Assembly (NCBI GenBank): GCA_023228995.1
Contig: JALOAD010000001.1
Location: 1 to 64,000 of the forward strand
DNA length: 64,000 nt
Direction: 5' to 3'
Origin: JALOAD01 sp023228995 [NCBI: Candidatus Muiribacterium halophilum]
GTDB taxonomy: Bacteria > Muiribacteriota > Muiribacteriia > Muiribacteriales
The position numbers were made by a program, and so were the translations under genes. Positions 8,661-18,806 of this stretch are shown here, one piece after another. Below the pieces are notes generated by a model that saw only the letters and a list, made by a program, of their open reading frames with translations, was not told the origin of the DNA and did no database searches. How positions within the stretch are numbered: position 1 is the first letter of the stretch; the number at the start of each line of letters is the position of its first letter.

Positions 8661-10343
8661 CTACTTCTTAACATTCTGCCATGTATCTTTTAATTTAACA
8701 ATCTGATTAAAAACAGGTTTTTCTTTTGTAGAATCAAACGGATCAGGATAATAATAACCATTTCTCATAAACTGATATCTAGTATTTTTATTGTAATCAA
8801 AAAATGCAGGTTCAATAATACAATGTTTTTTTATAGTAAGAGATTCGCTATTTATATCATCTAAAAAATTCCCAGTTTCTTTTCCGGGAAATTCTGTTTT
8901 AAAAAGTCTATCATACTCTCTTACTTCAATTTTTTTACCATGTTTAACAGAAACCCAATGAAGCGTTCCTTTAACTTTTCTACCATCAGGTGAATTACCA
9001 CCTTTTGACAAAGGATCATAAGAACATCTTAATTCAATTATATTACCTTTATTATCTTTAATTATTTCTTCGCATTTTATAAAATAAGCATTTTTAAGCC
9101 TAACTTCACCATCAGGTCTTAATCTAAAGAATTTTTTTGATGGTTCTTCCATAAAATCAGATTTTTCAATGTAAATTTCACGACAAAACGGAACTTTTCT
9201 TGTTCCAGATGATTTATCTTCAGGATTGATTTCTACATCAAACTCTTCTACTTTATCTTCAGGATAATTAGTAATAACAACTTTTAAAGGATCTATTACC
9301 GCCATTACTCTTGGACTTGTCGCATTTAATTCTTGCCTTATATAATATTCAAGATTTGAAAATTCAACATAACCTTTTGACTTTGAAATTCCAACTCCTT
9401 TCATAAATTCTCTTATAGATTTAGGAGTATAACCTCTTCTTCTAAAACCAGATATAGTAACCATTCGAGGATCATTCCATCCACTTACATGATTTTCTTT
9501 AACTAATTGAATTAGCATTCTTTTTGACATTATTGTATAAGTTAATTCAAGTCTGGAAAACTCAATTTGCCTTGGTCTTGAAGGAAACCATTCTGCTGGA
9601 AGCTGATCAAGAAACCAATCATATAAAGGTCTATGATCTTCAAATTCAAGAGTACATAACGAATGAGTTATTCCTTCAATTGCATCAGAATATCCATGAG
9701 TAAAATCATACATTGGATAAATACACCATTTATCACCAGTTTTTGGATGATCTGATTTTTTAACTCTGTATATAACAGGATCTCTCATGTTAAGATTTGG
9801 AGATTTCATATCTATTTTTGCTCTTAAAACACATTTTCCTTCTTCAACATTACCATTTCTCATTTCTTCAAATAAATTTAGATTTTCTTCTATACTTCTA
9901 TCTCTATAAGGTGAATTTTTACCTGCTTTAGTAAGTGTTCCACGATATTCTCTAATTTCTTCAAAAGAAAGATTGTCAACATAAGCTTTTCCTTGTTCTA
10001 TAAGATAAACTGCAAATTTATGTAATTTATCAAAATAGCATGAGGCATGAAATAAATTCTCACCCCAATCAAAACCAAGCCATTTTACATCTTCTTTAAT
10101 TGAATCAATATATTCCATTTCTTCTTTTTCAGGATTTGTATCATCAAATCTAAGATTACATGTAGCATTTTGATATTCTTGAGAAATACCAAAATTAAGA
10201 CATATAGATTTTGCATGTCCTATATGAAGATAACCATTTGGTTCAGGTGGAAATCTTGTTTTAATTTTTTTATGTTTTCCATTTTTAATATCTTCATCAA
10301 TTATATCTCTTATAAAATCTTTTTTTTCAATTACTTCATTCAT
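8661..10343 (-). CDS. glnS: Glutaminyl-tRNA synthetase
   Basis: 560 residues, standard length for bacterial GlnRS. It charges tRNA-Gln with glutamine in the cytoplasm. The class I signature is clear: [12 protein letters not shown] with HIGH at residues 40-43, and the KMSKS-equivalent IMSKR near residue 270. The C-terminal beta-barrel anticodon-binding region is complete and ends with the [11 protein letters not shown] segment typical of the family. AGAGAGGAAAAC precedes the ATG. It is the last gene of a minus-strand run, 44 nt after the PIN-like membrane protein. A dedicated GlnRS implies that this organism need not use the Glu-tRNA amidotransferase route for Gln-tRNA. Confidence 0.97.
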   Translation of the reverse strand: MNEVIEKKDFIRDIIDEDIKNGKHKKIKTRFPPEPNGYLHIGHAKSICLNFGISQEYQNATCNLRFDDTNPEKEEMEYIDSIKEDVKWLGFDWGENLFHASCYFDKLHKFAVYLIEQGKAYVDNLSFEEIREYRGTLTKAGKNSPYRDRSIEENLNLFEEMRNGNVEEGKCVLRAKIDMKSPNLNMRDPVIYRVKKSDHPKTGDKWCIYPMYDFTHGYSDAIEGITHSLCTLEFEDHRPLYDWFLDQLPAEWFPSRPRQIEFSRLELTYTIMSKRMLIQLVKENHVSGWNDPRMVTISGFRRRGYTPKSIREFMKGVGISKSKGYVEFSNLEYYIRQELNATSPRVMAVIDPLKVVITNYPEDKVEEFDVEINPEDKSSGTRKVPFCREIYIEKSDFMEEPSKKFFRLRPDGEVRLKNAYFIKCEEIIKDNKGNIIELRCSYDPLSKGGNSPDGRKVKGTLHWVSVKHGKKIEVREYDRLFKTEFPGKETGNFLDDINSESLTIKKHCIIEPAFFDYNKNTRYQFMRNGYYYPDPFDSTKEKPVFNQIVKLKDTWQNVKK

Positions 10344-10387
10344 TGTTTTCCTCTCTAAGTTTTGAATTCTCTGATTAATTAAGCATT

Positions 10388-11605
10388 TCAGAGGTTTGAA
10401 TTAATAAAATCAGCATATAAGATTAAATCAATATCATTATTTGCTGCAATTTTATGTTTTGTCATATCTGTTGTAAGTATTTTAGCTTTTTGACCAAGTT
10501 TATTAAGTTTCATAGCTATTGCAAATACAGCACCTTCTTCACTTTCAGAATCAAGTTCAGTTGGAATAAGTGAACGAGTTGCTGTTGAAAACTTCAAGTT
10601 AATACCTTTGTAATTTTTTAAAAATGTAACTGCTTGGCTTACATTATGTCTTAATTCTGTATCTCTTATGCTTTCAAGCATAAAAATTATTTTTATTGGA
10701 ACATGATATATAATATTATTGCTTTTTGAACTTATAAAATCAAAATCAACGAGTAAAACTTCTGGACTTATTACAATATTTTGCCTAGAAGATTCTTCTT
10801 TTTCCTTTTCTTTTTTCTTTATCTTATCAAGTTTTTTTCTCTCTTTTTCAAGATGCTTTCCGGTATAATGATCTGGACTGCATGTTAATGATGCTAAAAA
10901 AAGATGCGATAAAACAACCAAAATTCCAATATTATAAAAAAACGAACTATGCGAAATATCTATTTTTTTTAAAACAAATACAGTTAAAATAATACCTAAT
11001 GATAAAATTGAATTTATAAGAAATACATTATAATAAACTGTTTGTTTTTTGTTAAATATCATTAATAAACCAAAGAAAACAATTGCAGATAAAAATATAA
11101 AAATTGAATTTATATATATTGCAAAATCTCCTGTTATTCCAATAAAAAAAGTAGTAATTATATTTAAGATTTTTTGAATATTTTCAGCAAGTTGTTCTTT
11201 ATAATAATAAAATAGACCTATTTCTCCAACAACAAATACAATTGGAATTATAAAAGCAAAAATTTTTGAAGGAATTCTTATTATATATCTTACAAAAAAG
11301 ATTGCTATTAAGAACAAAATAAAAACAACTGTATTGTATTCTAATGTAATTTCCATATTATTAAAATAATAAGAAATCATACCTATAAGCAAAAATAATG
11401 ATGTAAATTTAGTGTTTTTGAGAATTATAGAGATTAAAGAAAACAAAATACATAATATAATTACAGGATATACTCCGAATCCTTCTATACTTGTTAGTAT
11501 ATCATTATGAATTAAAAAAAAATCCTTTAATTCTGGAAGAAAAAAAATAAATAAACCTGAAAAAAATGAAAAACAAATCCAAAATAGAAAAATTAATATA
11601 TTCAA
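10388..11605 (-). CDS. Multi-spanning membrane protein with PIN-like cytoplasmic domain
   Basis: I place the start at a TTG (11603-11605) six bases after GGAG; an upstream in-frame TTG at 11617 contains that GGAG and is less likely. The first 250 residues or so form about eight hydrophobic segments, followed by a very basic [15 protein letters not shown] linker. The C-terminal 120 residues look like a degenerate PIN domain: [10 protein letters not shown], then [18 protein letters not shown] and [14 protein letters not shown], reminiscent of YacL-type membrane PIN/TRAM proteins but without a TRAM end. Catalytic acidic residues are only partly present, so nuclease activity is doubtful. Twenty to thirty nt from the cyclase gene, so likely co-transcribed. 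Confidence 0.7.
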   Translation of the reverse strand: MNILIFLFWICFSFFSGLFIFFLPELKDFFLIHNDILTSIEGFGVYPVIILCILFSLISIILKNTKFTSLFLLIGMISYYFNNMEITLEYNTVVFILFLIAIFFVRYIIRIPSKIFAFIIPIVFVVGEIGLFYYYKEQLAENIQKILNIITTFFIGITGDFAIYINSIFIFLSAIVFFGLLMIFNKKQTVYYNVFLINSILSLGIILTVFVLKKIDISHSSFFYNIGILVVLSHLFLASLTCSPDHYTGKHLEKERKKLDKIKKKEKEKEESSRQNIVISPEVLLVDFDFISSKSNNIIYHVPIKIIFMLESIRDTELRHNVSQAVTFLKNYKGINLKFSTATRSLIPTELDSESEEGAVFAIAMKLNKLGQKAKILTTDMTKHKIAANNDIDLILYADFINSNL

Positions 11606-11637
11606 ATCAAACTCCAATAAAAAATGACCTAATTCTA

Positions 11638-12480
11638 TTACATTTTAATCTTATTTTTCAAAAAATCAAGTCCCTTGTTAACAGCAGTTTTTAGCTTATC
11701 TTTTTTTTTATTCATCTCACCTTTAAAATCATCGTTATCAATCTTTTCGGAAACAATATCTTTAATTTCTTTTCCTTTCTTTTTAATTTCATCCTTAAAA
11801 TTATTTAAATTTTCTTTAACCTTATATTTACCCATTATATCTTCAATATTAACTTTCATATCTTTTACAATATCATTAACATTAATACCTGGAGAAGACA
11901 TCTTATTTACTAATTTAAGCAATTTAGTTGGTATAGTTGTAATATTCTGTTTTTGTAAAGGAATACTATAAACTGTTACCGCATAAGGAATTCCTTTTAA
12001 TTCAAATTCACCGATTTTTTCAGCAAAAATTTCACTTCTATTTAAAAGAAGATATGTAGATTCACTTATTCCAATACTTCCACCAGGAAAACACTCAAGA
12101 TTTTCCATTCTCGAAGTTATATTTACCGCATTTCCATAAACATCATTATTTTCAATAGATACATCACCTGTATTTATAACAACTCTCAAAAAAAGCTTTG
12201 ATTCTTCTTCGTTTTTACCATTATTATATTCATTTATCATTAATTGAATTACAATCGAGCAAACAACAGCGTCAGTTGCACTTTCAAAAGTAACAAGAAA
12301 AGCATCACCAATTGTCTTTACAATATTTCCACCATAAAATTCTATTATAGGAACCATTAATTTATTATGATTTCTAATCATCTCGACTATTTCAACTCTT
12401 GAAGAATTTGAACTTTTGGAAGTATATCCTTGCATATCAGTCATCATTATAGAAAGATTTCTTGATCTCTGAGTAGCCAT
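11638..12480 (-). CDS. Class III adenylate/guanylate cyclase domain protein
   Basis: 280 residues. Residues 5-165 form a class III nucleotide cyclase catalytic domain: the two metal-binding Asp are in MMTDMQGYT and GDAFLVTF, followed by VVINTGDV and YGNAVNITSRME. There is no membrane or sensor domain at the N-terminus. The C-terminal 100 residues are highly charged and helical (repeated KDEIKKKGKEIK), perhaps a coiled coil. GGAG lies upstream of the ATG. It is 28 nt downstream of a response-regulator/kinase gene, suggesting a shared signalling operon. Substrate choice (ATP or GTP) cannot be read with certainty. Confidence 0.9.
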   Translation of the reverse strand: MATQRSRNLSIMMTDMQGYTSKSSNSSRVEIVEMIRNHNKLMVPIIEFYGGNIVKTIGDAFLVTFESATDAVVCSIVIQLMINEYNNGKNEEESKLFLRVVINTGDVSIENNDVYGNAVNITSRMENLECFPGGSIGISESTYLLLNRSEIFAEKIGEFELKGIPYAVTVYSIPLQKQNITTIPTKLLKLVNKMSSPGINVNDIVKDMKVNIEDIMGKYKVKENLNNFKDEIKKKGKEIKDIVSEKIDNDDFKGEMNKKKDKLKTAVNKGLDFLKNKIKM

Positions 12481-12508
12481 AATATCTCCATAGTAAATTT
12501 AATAAATA

Positions 12509-13618
12509 TTACAAAGGAAGAGTAAATGTAAAACTTGAACCCTTTCCTTCTTCAGAAAAAACTTTTACCTCGCCTTTGTGTTCATTAATAATTTTTTTAA
12601 CAATAGCAAGTCCAAGACCTATACTAGCTTCACCATGAGTTGGTTTAACTGAAGTTCTTGAAAAATATTCAAAAAGATTTTTTTGCTCTTTTTCAGGAAT
12701 TCCAAGACCATGATCTTTAACTTCAACAAAAACATAATTGTCTTCTTTCTTTATATAAATGTTAATTTCCTTTCCTTCATGTGAATATTTAACCGCATTA
12801 GAAACAAGATTATTCATAACTTGTTCTATCTTTACAGGATCAAAATAAAGTTCTAAAGGAACATCATCATTAATAACAACATTTATATCAATATTTTTTT
12901 TTGCTGAAAGTCGTGAATTATAATCAACATTACTTTTTACAACATCAATAATACTACCTCTTACACTATTTATCTTTAAATGCCCATTTTCTATTACAGC
13001 AACATCAAGAATTTCATTTATAAGAGCAAGCATAAAATTAGAAGATTCAATTATTTTATTAAGATAAGTCTTATCAGTATTATTACCGTTTTCTTCATAA
13101 TCAAATAAAATTAGATCAGCATAACCCATAATTGCTTGAAGAGGATTTCTTAAATCATGGGCAGCCATACCGATAAACTGATTTTTTTTATTATTTGTTT
13201 CAACTAAAATCCTATTCTGATCAAAGAGATATTTTTCAAGTTTTTTAATTCTAAGATGAGTTTTTAAATGAGCTTTAAGTTCAGATAAAATAAAAGGTTT
13301 TTTTATATAATCAACAGCACCAGCGTCAAATCCTTTAACAATATCATCTTCATTATCCATAGAAGTTATAAATATAACCGGAATAGCCCATAATTCTTTT
13401 TCAATTTTAATTAGTTTACAAAGATCATATCCATTAATAACAGGCATTACAATATCTAACAATATAAGATCAGGTATTGTTTTTTTTATCAAATTAACAG
13501 CATCAACCGAGCTATCAGAAACATAAACACAATATTCATCTCCTAAATTTTCTTTTAAATATTTAAGATTAAACGGAGAATCATCTATAACTAGAATTTT
13601 ACTTTTTATACTATCCAT
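12509..13618 (-). CDS. Response regulator receiver-histidine kinase fusion
   Basis: 369 residues, soluble. A receiver domain (1-120) with acidic pocket IDDS at 11-14 and phospho-acceptor Asp55 in LLDIVMP is followed by a HisKA dimerisation domain with His154 in AAHDLRNPL. The ATPase domain has NLVSNAVKYS, DHGLGIP and GLGLAIVKK boxes. The order receiver-then-kinase is typical of proteins that take phosphate or signals from another sensor. It lies 11 nt after the GNAT gene and 28 nt before the cyclase gene on the same strand. The signal is unknown. Confidence 0.95.
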   Translation of the reverse strand: MDSIKSKILVIDDSPFNLKYLKENLGDEYCVYVSDSSVDAVNLIKKTIPDLILLDIVMPVINGYDLCKLIKIEKELWAIPVIFITSMDNEDDIVKGFDAGAVDYIKKPFILSELKAHLKTHLRIKKLEKYLFDQNRILVETNNKKNQFIGMAAHDLRNPLQAIMGYADLILFDYEENGNNTDKTYLNKIIESSNFMLALINEILDVAVIENGHLKINSVRGSIIDVVKSNVDYNSRLSAKKNIDINVVINDDVPLELYFDPVKIEQVMNNLVSNAVKYSHEGKEINIYIKKEDNYVFVEVKDHGLGIPEKEQKNLFEYFSRTSVKPTHGEASIGLGLAIVKKIINEHKGEVKVFSEEGKGSSFTFTLPL

Positions 13619-13629
13619 TAAAAATCCTT

Positions 13630-14160
13630 TTAAATGAAAAAAACTTTTGAAGAAAGTTCTTTTTCAAATATTTTAATTTGAATATTATGAAGAACAGAGT
13701 TTTTTTTAAATTTCAATCCAGCATTAATACATACTTTTTCCCAAGCAGTATTTTCAAAAGACACAATAGCTGTAATTTTATCGATTTTAAGTTTATTAAA
13801 ACCATAATCACTAATTATCTTCACAGCTTTTGAACCAATTCCTTTTCCCCAATATTGAGGAAGTAATCTAATACTAATTTCAGTTTCAGGTCTTGAATCA
13901 ATATTTATATAAGAAAATCCGCAATATCCTATTAAATTACCTCGAAGAGCACTCTCAAGAGCATATAATCCATAATTAAATTTCCTATATGAATTAATAA
14001 TTCTGTCAAGAAAACTCCTTGTTTCATTTATTGAAAGAGGTTGTCTTGTGGAGTTTTTCATACTTTCTCTATTAGTCATTACAATAAAAAGATCCTCAAG
14101 GTCATCATCTGTGAATTTTCTCACAAGCACATCATCATCTATAATAAAATGTTCTTTCAT
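13630..14160 (-). CDS. GNAT family N-acetyltransferase (RimJ/RimL-like)
   Basis: 176 residues covering a complete GNAT fold. The acetyl-CoA pyrophosphate loop appears as LPQYWGKGIGSKAVK, preceded by the SIRL strand and followed by NTAWEKVCINAGLKF, the usual layout of the RimJ/RimL subgroup. GGAGATAT precedes the ATG. It is the first gene of the minus-strand run that leads to glnS. The substrate (protein N-terminus, small amine or antibiotic) cannot be inferred. Confidence 0.9.
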   Translation of the reverse strand: MKEHFIIDDDVLVRKFTDDDLEDLFIVMTNRESMKNSTRQPLSINETRSFLDRIINSYRKFNYGLYALESALRGNLIGYCGFSYINIDSRPETEISIRLLPQYWGKGIGSKAVKIISDYGFNKLKIDKITAIVSFENTAWEKVCINAGLKFKKNSVLHNIQIKIFEKELSSKVFFI

Positions 14161-14396
14161 ATATCTCCATTACAAAACAATATTTATAAAATAAAGTATC
14201 GTTATTTTACCATGTTACATTATAAACAATATAAAACAAACCGTCAATTTGCATAAGATAAAGTTAAAGAGTTTGTGAGTTGATGGTTAAAAACATTTTA
14301 CAAATTTCTTATTAAAAGATATAGTGACAAAATACAAAATTGATGTTTTTTATGTATATATTAGTTGAAATTTTTTTTATAAACAGGAAGCATATA

Positions 14397-15731
14397 ATGT
14401 CAGAAAAAAAAGAATTATTAAGAAGTATTTTTAAAATAGCTTTGCCAACTTGGGGAGCTTTTTTTACAAAAGATTTACTTGGAATTGTTGATATGTACTA
14501 TGTTTCAAGTCTTGGTGCTGAATCAATCGCAGCAGTTAGTTTAAGCGGAATAATAATGGGTTTAATCTTTATGGTTGGTATGGGAATTAATTCTGGTACA
14601 ATGGCTTTGGTATCACAATCCCTTGGAGCTAGAGATTCTGAATCAGCTCTTAAAACTTCAACTCAAAGCATTCTTTTAGCTTTAATTACAGGAATTTGTA
14701 TTGCATTTATTTGTATTCCAAATTCTATTCATATATTAAATTTTGTTGGTGGCGAGGGAAATGTAGCTAAACTTGGTGCTCAATACATATCTATTCTTTT
14801 ATTTGGAGCTATATTTTTACTTATTATTCTTTCTTTAGAAACTAGCATGCAATCACATAAGGATTCTATGACTCCTTTTAAAAGTATGATGACTGCAAAT
14901 ATTGTTAATATAATACTTGATCCTATTCTTATATATGGACTTTTAGGAGCTCCAGCTTTGGGTGTTGCAGGTTCTGCATGGGCTACTTTAACGGGGCAAT
15001 TAACAGGTTTAAGTGTAATGCTTTATTCTGTATTTTTTGGAAAAAACAAAAAAAGGGTTTTTGCTTTGAAATATTTAAAACCTGATAAATCTATAATTAA
15101 AAAAATATGGAAAATTGGAATTTTTTCTTCTGGAAAAATGCTTGTTATGAATCTTCATGGTATATTTCTGATGAAACTTGTATCTACTTTTGGAACTGTT
15201 GCAATTGCTGCATTTGGAATTGGTTTAAGACTTAGAATACTTATTTTTGGTCCTTCAATGGGATTTGGTGTTGCTGCTTCTGTTCTTGTCGGACATAATA
15301 TTGGTGCAAAACTATATAGCAATGCTATAAAAGCAATAAAAAAATGTGTTGAAATAATAGCTGTTATTGCATTTGTTTTTTCAGTTGGATTTTTTGTGTT
15401 TGCTGAAAAGATATTATCTATTTTCACTCAAGATTTAATTGTTATAAGCGAAGGAACAACTTTTTTAAGATGGTTTTCAATTTCTTTTGTTTTTATGGCA
15501 ACTGGAATTGTAATGAACCGAGCTATGGATGGAGCTGGATATACAAAAATACCAATGTGGCTTAATATTGTAACTCTTTTTTTAATTGGAATTCCAGCAG
15601 CTTATATTTTGGCTGCAACATCTTTAGGATTAAAAGGAATATGGATTTCAATAACACTTTCAAATGTAATTTTAGCATTATCATTAGCTGTTGATATTAG
15701 AAGAAAAAAATGGCTTAATTCAAAACAATAA
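14397..15731 (+). CDS. MATE family multidrug/cation efflux transporter
   Basis: About 444 residues with twelve hydrophobic segments. The family pattern is clear: FKIALPTWGAFF, VSLSGIIMG, a repeated half with AFGIGLRLRI and GAKLYSNAIKAI, and MNRAMDGAGYTK before the last helices. I choose the ATG at 14397 because AGGAAG lies eight bases upstream; an in-frame ATG at 14340 would add an unlikely hydrophobic leader. Predicted Na+- or H+-driven exporter in the inner membrane. It stands alone, divergent from the GNAT gene. Confidence 0.93.
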   Translation: MSEKKELLRSIFKIALPTWGAFFTKDLLGIVDMYYVSSLGAESIAAVSLSGIIMGLIFMVGMGINSGTMALVSQSLGARDSESALKTSTQSILLALITGICIAFICIPNSIHILNFVGGEGNVAKLGAQYISILLFGAIFLLIILSLETSMQSHKDSMTPFKSMMTANIVNIILDPILIYGLLGAPALGVAGSAWATLTGQLTGLSVMLYSVFFGKNKKRVFALKYLKPDKSIIKKIWKIGIFSSGKMLVMNLHGIFLMKLVSTFGTVAIAAFGIGLRLRILIFGPSMGFGVAASVLVGHNIGAKLYSNAIKAIKKCVEIIAVIAFVFSVGFFVFAEKILSIFTQDLIVISEGTTFLRWFSISFVFMATGIVMNRAMDGAGYTKIPMWLNIVTLFLIGIPAAYILAATSLGLKGIWISITLSNVILALSLAVDIRRKKWLNSKQ

Positions 15732-15746
15732 GAAAATTTTGAGTTT

Positions 15747-15822
15747 TGGTAGACCATGAAGGAATCGAACCTTCGACCCACTGATTAAGAGTCAGTTGCT
15801 CTACCATCTGAGCTAATGATCC
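15747..15822 (-). tRNA. tRNA-Lys (anticodon CUU)
   Basis: The reverse complement folds as a full 76-nt tRNA. Acceptor arms GGATCAT and ATGGTCT pair, the D-arm is GCTCAGATGGTAGAGC, the anticodon stem ACTGA/TCAGT surrounds loop CTCTTAA (anticodon CTT), and a GGTTCGATTCC T-arm follows. CCA is encoded. It lies directly after the MATE gene on the opposite strand. Confidence 0.95.
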
Positions 15823-15944
15823 ACCTATAATTCATAAATGTTTGTAAATTCTATTAAAAGAACCAGTTTTTGTCAAATTTTTTATTTAAAATCGTTTTTA
15901 TGTTTATTCTCAATATTTAACTAATATAATCCGATTTATAGTTA

Positions 15945-16877
15945 ATGAAAAAAATTGTTAAAAAAAATGTAAACTGTATAGTTTTTTCACCTTTAAAATC
16001 TGGTATATCTTATATTGAAAAATATTTTAATTACAGAAAAAACATTGTTAATTTCATAGAGGATAAAAGTGGTTTATTGAATTTTGCTAATTCTGATGAA
16101 GAATTTAATCAAGAAAATCAAATATTTCGTGTAAAAGGAAGTATTTCCAAATTGAAATTTTCTAAATCAAAATTAAATATTCATTATAGCCCATATAATT
16201 TTTCACTTCCTCAACAAACAGTTGAAAATATAAAAAACATCAATGCTGATTACAAACAAAGTGTAAAAGCTATTATTCTTTTAAGAAATCCTGGTGAAAG
16301 AATTTTAGAACATCATGAATTTTTTAGAAGAAATAATTGGGAAAGATATTTTTTTAGAGATGCAGTTTCGACAGATAATGCAGCCAATAGAATAAATAAT
16401 AAATGGGATCCTTTGTATAATTACATTGATTGTAGCCTTTATTATGAAAAAGTTTGTTATATAATGGAAAATTTTGATAATGTAAAGATAATTTATTATG
16501 ATGAAATACAAGTTAATAAAGATAAAGTTTTTGAAAATATTTGTGACTTTTTAAATATTAAATATAAATCATATGCTGAATGTTTTATATGTAAAAAAGT
16601 TAATAAGTTTTTTGATAGAATTTTCTTACCTTTTTATAAATTTTTCTTTAAACATTCAGAAAAAATTAAATTTCACACTGATGGATTTTTTTCAGAAAAA
16701 ACTAAAATAAATATGCTTGAAAATTCAAAAAAACTTTATAGAAATAAAATACTTGAAGAAAAACATTTTTCAAAAGATGAAATAATTAATATTAATTACT
16801 TGTTTTTCCATGATGATATTTTAAATCTTTATGACAAAATAAATAATCCAATTTTAATTAAATGGATAAGAAAATAA
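15945..16877 (+). CDS. Sulfotransferase family protein
   Basis: 310 residues. The PAPS-binding 5' phosphosulfate loop is present as FSPLKSGISYIEKYF near the N-terminus. The 3' phosphate-binding motif appears as LLRNPGERILEHHEFFRR near residue 110, matching the R-x-P-x-x-R pattern, although the usual final Ser is not obvious. A KIIYYDEI strand and a helical C-terminus follow, as in carbohydrate sulfotransferases. The neighbours (glycosyltransferase, ABC polysaccharide exporter) suggest it sulfates a surface glycan in the cytoplasm. The ribosome binding site is weak. Quite diverged, so specificity is open. Confidence 0.75.
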   Translation: MKKIVKKNVNCIVFSPLKSGISYIEKYFNYRKNIVNFIEDKSGLLNFANSDEEFNQENQIFRVKGSISKLKFSKSKLNIHYSPYNFSLPQQTVENIKNINADYKQSVKAIILLRNPGERILEHHEFFRRNNWERYFFRDAVSTDNAANRINNKWDPLYNYIDCSLYYEKVCYIMENFDNVKIIYYDEIQVNKDKVFENICDFLNIKYKSYAECFICKKVNKFFDRIFLPFYKFFFKHSEKIKFHTDGFFSEKTKINMLENSKKLYRNKILEEKHFSKDEIININYLFFHDDILNLYDKINNPILIKWIRK

Positions 16878-16920
16878 AATATAATTTTAAATATATTGAA
16901 TAATCTGATATAATAACTCT

Positions 16921-18090
16921 ATGAAATCATCAACAATTTTCTTTTATATTATGATTTCTTTTTTTATTTTTATTCCATTTTCTTTTAGATTATATCTTAT
17001 ATTTATTTCTATGATTAAAAACAAAAAATCCATTATTGAAAACAATTCTAAACCTCATATTACTATTTTAATTCCTGCATTTAATGAAGAAAATATTATA
17101 TCTCAAACTATTTATACAACTCTTTCTTTGGATTATAAAAATTATTCAATATTAGTCGTTGATGATTGTTCTACAGATAATACTTATTCTAAACTTGTTG
17201 AAATTCAAAAAAACAATGCAGATAAATTACAAATTGTTAAAAACTCTAATAGAATGGGAAAAAGTTCAATTATGAATTATTTTATTCCCAAAATAAAAAG
17301 TGATTTTATACTTATTCTTGATGCTAATATCTTTATTGATAATAATGCTCTATGTAATCTTGTAAAAAAAATTGATGAAAAAACCGGTATTGTATATGGA
17401 AATCTTATTTTTGATAAAAATAAATATTCTTCAATCACTGATAAAGAGATAAATTACTGGAATTTTGAAACTAATTCAAAAATATTACAAGAAAAACATT
17501 CAAATATTACTTCTCCTGTTGGTGGTTTTTACCTTCTAAGAAAAAACTGTTTTGTAAATATTCCTCAAAATTGTCAAATTGAAGATATGTTTGTTTTAAT
17601 TGAAATACTAAAAAAAGATATGCATTCTCATTTTAGCGAAAATTCACAAGGTCATGAACTTACAGTTAAATCATCATTTTCAGAATTTAAAAGAAAACAA
17701 AGAATAATTTCAGGTGGATATTTTATACTATTTAATCAGATTTTATCTTTAAAAATATTTGCATTAAGTAAATCCGACCTATTAGCTTTGTTTTTTGGCA
17801 AAATATTAAGATGGATTATACCTGTTTTATTTTTAATATTAATTGTTTTTAGTATTTTTAATTTTGAAGAAAAAACATCACAATTATTTTTACTATTTAA
17901 CATTATTTGTGTAATAGCAATTTTTATAGAATTTACTTTTAATTCATTAATAAATATAATTACAAAAAAAAATAATGTCAGAGTAAGATTATTTAATTCA
18001 TTTCTTTATTTTTATACAATAATACTTGCAGGAATATGTGCAATCTTTTATGATAATAAAGACACTTTATGGGTAAAGGAAAAAAGATGA
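16921..18090 (+). CDS. Membrane family 2 glycosyltransferase
   Basis: 389 residues: one N-terminal membrane helix, a GT-A domain from about residue 45, and three or four C-terminal helices. GT2 features include ITILIPAFNEENII, VVDDCSTDNTY, FILILDANIFI as the DXD-type metal site, GGFYLLRKN, and KRKQRIISGGYF at the place of the (Q/R)XXRW motif of cellulose/PNAG synthase-like enzymes. It probably builds a polysaccharide at the inner membrane. Its stop overlaps the start of the ABC ATPase gene (ATGA), so the two are translationally coupled. Confidence 0.92.
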   Translation: MKSSTIFFYIMISFFIFIPFSFRLYLIFISMIKNKKSIIENNSKPHITILIPAFNEENIISQTIYTTLSLDYKNYSILVVDDCSTDNTYSKLVEIQKNNADKLQIVKNSNRMGKSSIMNYFIPKIKSDFILILDANIFIDNNALCNLVKKIDEKTGIVYGNLIFDKNKYSSITDKEINYWNFETNSKILQEKHSNITSPVGGFYLLRKNCFVNIPQNCQIEDMFVLIEILKKDMHSHFSENSQGHELTVKSSFSEFKRKQRIISGGYFILFNQILSLKIFALSKSDLLALFFGKILRWIIPVLFLILIVFSIFNFEEKTSQLFLLFNIICVIAIFIEFTFNSLINIITKKNNVRVRLFNSFLYFYTIILAGICAIFYDNKDTLWVKEKR

Positions 18091-18806
18091 GCAGTATTAG
18101 CCTAAAAAACATTTCTAAATCATTTAAATTAAATAACAACAATCCTTTTAATAAGAATAATAATATTCAAAAAAAAGTACTTGATTGTATAAATTTTAAT
18201 ATTTCAAATAGTGAAATAGTTGGAATTACTGGACCTAACGGTTCAGGTAAAACTACATTATTAAAAGTAATATCAGGCATTTTAATTCCTGATAAAGGTA
18301 TTGTTGATATACAAGGAGAAATATCTCCAATGCTTGATATAGGCATTGGATTTCATCCTGAATTAACAGGTAGAGAAAATATAATACTATATTCATCAAT
18401 GACTGGGAACAATACATTAATTGAAACTGATATTGAAAAAATACGTGTTTTTAGCGGATTATCTGAAGAAAGTTTTGATCAAAAATATAAAACTTATTCA
18501 AGTGGAATGCGTGTAAGAGTTGGATTTTCAACAATAAGTTTTCTAAAACCAGACATTGTAATATTAGATGAAATAAATTCTGTTGGAGATATTAATTTCC
18601 AAAAAAAAACATATGACAAAATCGTTGAACTTGCTAATAATTCAAAAATTCTAATAATAGTATCGCATGATGTAGATTTTCTAAAAAAAATATGCACAAG
18701 GCTAATAATACTCACAAATGGAAAAGTATTATGCGATTCCAAACCAGAAACAGCAGCATATGAATATCTTGAATACATGAAGGAGAACATATCAAATGAA
18801 ATATGA
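18087..18806 (+). CDS. ABC transporter ATPase for polysaccharide export (Wzt/KpsT-like)
   Basis: About 239 residues from the ATG at 18087, which forms an ATGA overlap with the glycosyltransferase stop; an upstream ATG at 18069 is less likely. Walker A is GPNGSGKTTLLK, the signature motif is YSSGMRVRVGFS, Walker B is DIVILDEI, followed by an H-loop SHD. The short sequence before the nucleotide-binding domain and PMLDIGIGFHPELTGREN are typical of the Wzt/KpsT/TagH group. There is no C-terminal carbohydrate-binding extension. It works with the next gene to export a lipid-linked glycan. Confidence 0.95.
   Translation: MSSISLKNISKSFKLNNNNPFNKNNNIQKKVLDCINFNISNSEIVGITGPNGSGKTTLLKVISGILIPDKGIVDIQGEISPMLDIGIGFHPELTGRENIILYSSMTGNNTLIETDIEKIRVFSGLSEESFDQKYKTYSSGMRVRVGFSTISFLKPDIVILDEINSVGDINFQKKTYDKIVELANNSKILIIVSHDVDFLKKICTRLIILTNGKVLCDSKPETAAYEYLEYMKENISNEI

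Noticed and set aside
8478-8693. 71-residue protein on the plus strand
   Set aside because: It is the translation of hairpin array A and runs into glnS on the other strand.
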